A stretch of 5,079 nucleotides of DNA from NCBI GenBank assembly GCA_903921605.1, contig CAIXQV010000889.1, positions 1-5,079 on the forward strand, in the 5' to 3' direction. Shown piece after piece: positions 4,679 through 5,079 of this stretch; the stretch's first letter is position 1, and each line of letters starts with the position of its first letter. The stretch is from an uncultured Planctomycetaceae bacterium (GTDB lineage: Bacteria > Planctomycetota > Planctomycetia > Planctomycetales > Planctomycetaceae). Below the pieces are notes generated by a model. It was given only the letters and a program-made list of their open reading frames with translations. It was not told where the DNA came from and made no database searches. Position numbers and translations under genes: made by a program.

Positions 4679-5079
4679 TTGCATACGCCAAAGGCGCCGT
4701 CAGCGTTGTGACTAAGGGGACAGGAAGCAGGGCAACCGCAAGCACTGAAAACTCGAATGGGACAGAAATGGCTCCGGAAATCTGAGCTCTCAGCCAATAA
4801 CTGGACGCCACCCAGGCAAACCACAGAGCGACCGCCATCACAAGATAGCGACTTCCCATCGACCCCGACTGCCATGCTCTTCGGAAAAGGAGTCCGCTCA
4901 AAAGCGGAATCAGGCCACAAAGAACCCAGACCTCAACGGTCCAGAGCGTTCGAAAACGAAGCCCGTTTTGTGCATCAATAAACACCAATACGCAGTTGAG
5001 CGCCGTCGTCCAGACGAGTCCCATCAGCCGCCACGGATTTAGCGGCATCCACAACGCCAGAGCTAATAACATTGAGGAA
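4662..5079 (-). CDS. Multi-pass membrane protein, unknown function (N-terminus probably outside the window)
   Basis: I do not recognise the family. The reading frame is open to the right edge. The first ATG in view (5070-5072) gives 136 aa, but it has no Shine-Dalgarno in the seven bases before it, and a hydrophobic stretch begins immediately. The true start is therefore probably upstream of the window. Counting from that Met, hydrophobic segments lie at about 15-34, 46-63, 74-94 and 107-130, with Arg-rich turns (FRTLW, FRRAW) and a basic end YATYRHR. Trp is abundant near the segment ends, as in interfacial belts. No catalytic or transporter signature is visible. The TAG stop (4662-4664) lies inside a 7-bp hairpin. 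It precedes the Hsp70 gene on the same strand by 338 bp, too far to assume one operon. Confidence 0.65.
   Translation of the reverse strand, partial: SSMLLALALWMPLNPWRLMGLVWTTALNCVLVFIDAQNGLRFRTLWTVEVWVLCGLIPLLSGLLFRRAWQSGSMGSRYLVMAVALWFAWVASSYWLRAQISGAISVPFEFSVLAVALLPVPLVTTLTAPLAYATYRHR

Overview
The window reads as ordinary chromosomal DNA of a mid-GC bacterium, most likely a planctomycete. That is an inference from three things: a small membrane protein with the N-terminal NPYxxP-type motif common in planctomycete membrane proteins, an unusual short Hsp70 with no grpE/dnaJ beside it, and a dispersed-looking nested inverted repeat of a kind I associate with planctomycete genomes. No gene here fixes the genus, and nothing points to a plasmid, phage or CRISPR system.

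Layout, left to right. A tRNA-Gln(UUG) gene (69-139, +) is followed by a very strong rho-independent terminator (177-212, +). All protein genes lie on the minus strand, so in transcription order they run right to left: (1) the C-terminal part of a multi-pass membrane protein entering from the right edge (4662-5079); (2) a 338-bp gap with a candidate promoter and a pair of TTCCGGAA palindromes; (3) a 525-aa Hsp70/DnaK-family protein (2746-4323) with its own terminator (2654-2685); (4) a roughly 490-bp gap holding a large nested inverted repeat (core 2514-2592); (5) a small four-TM protein of unknown function (1690-2253); and (6), 43 bp further on, a 405-aa fusion of an FlK-like hotdog thioesterase with a crotonase-fold domain (429-1646).

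Functional reading. The Hsp70 has a complete ATPase domain and a beta-sandwich substrate-binding domain, but lacks the alpha-helical lid and the canonical hydrophobic DVLLLD-type linker. It is probably a specialised chaperone or regulatory Hsp70 rather than the housekeeping DnaK. The fusion enzyme joins two acyl-CoA-acting folds in one chain. The thioesterase triad is conserved, while the crotonase half keeps only one of the two hydratase glutamates. The small membrane protein and the fusion enzyme could share a transcript. No biochemical link between the Hsp70 and the other genes is visible.

The best candidates for something not yet described are the lidless, linker-divergent Hsp70, the thioesterase-crotonase fusion with a possible internal start, the 2449-2642 MITE/BIME-like element, and the twin palindrome upstream of the Hsp70.
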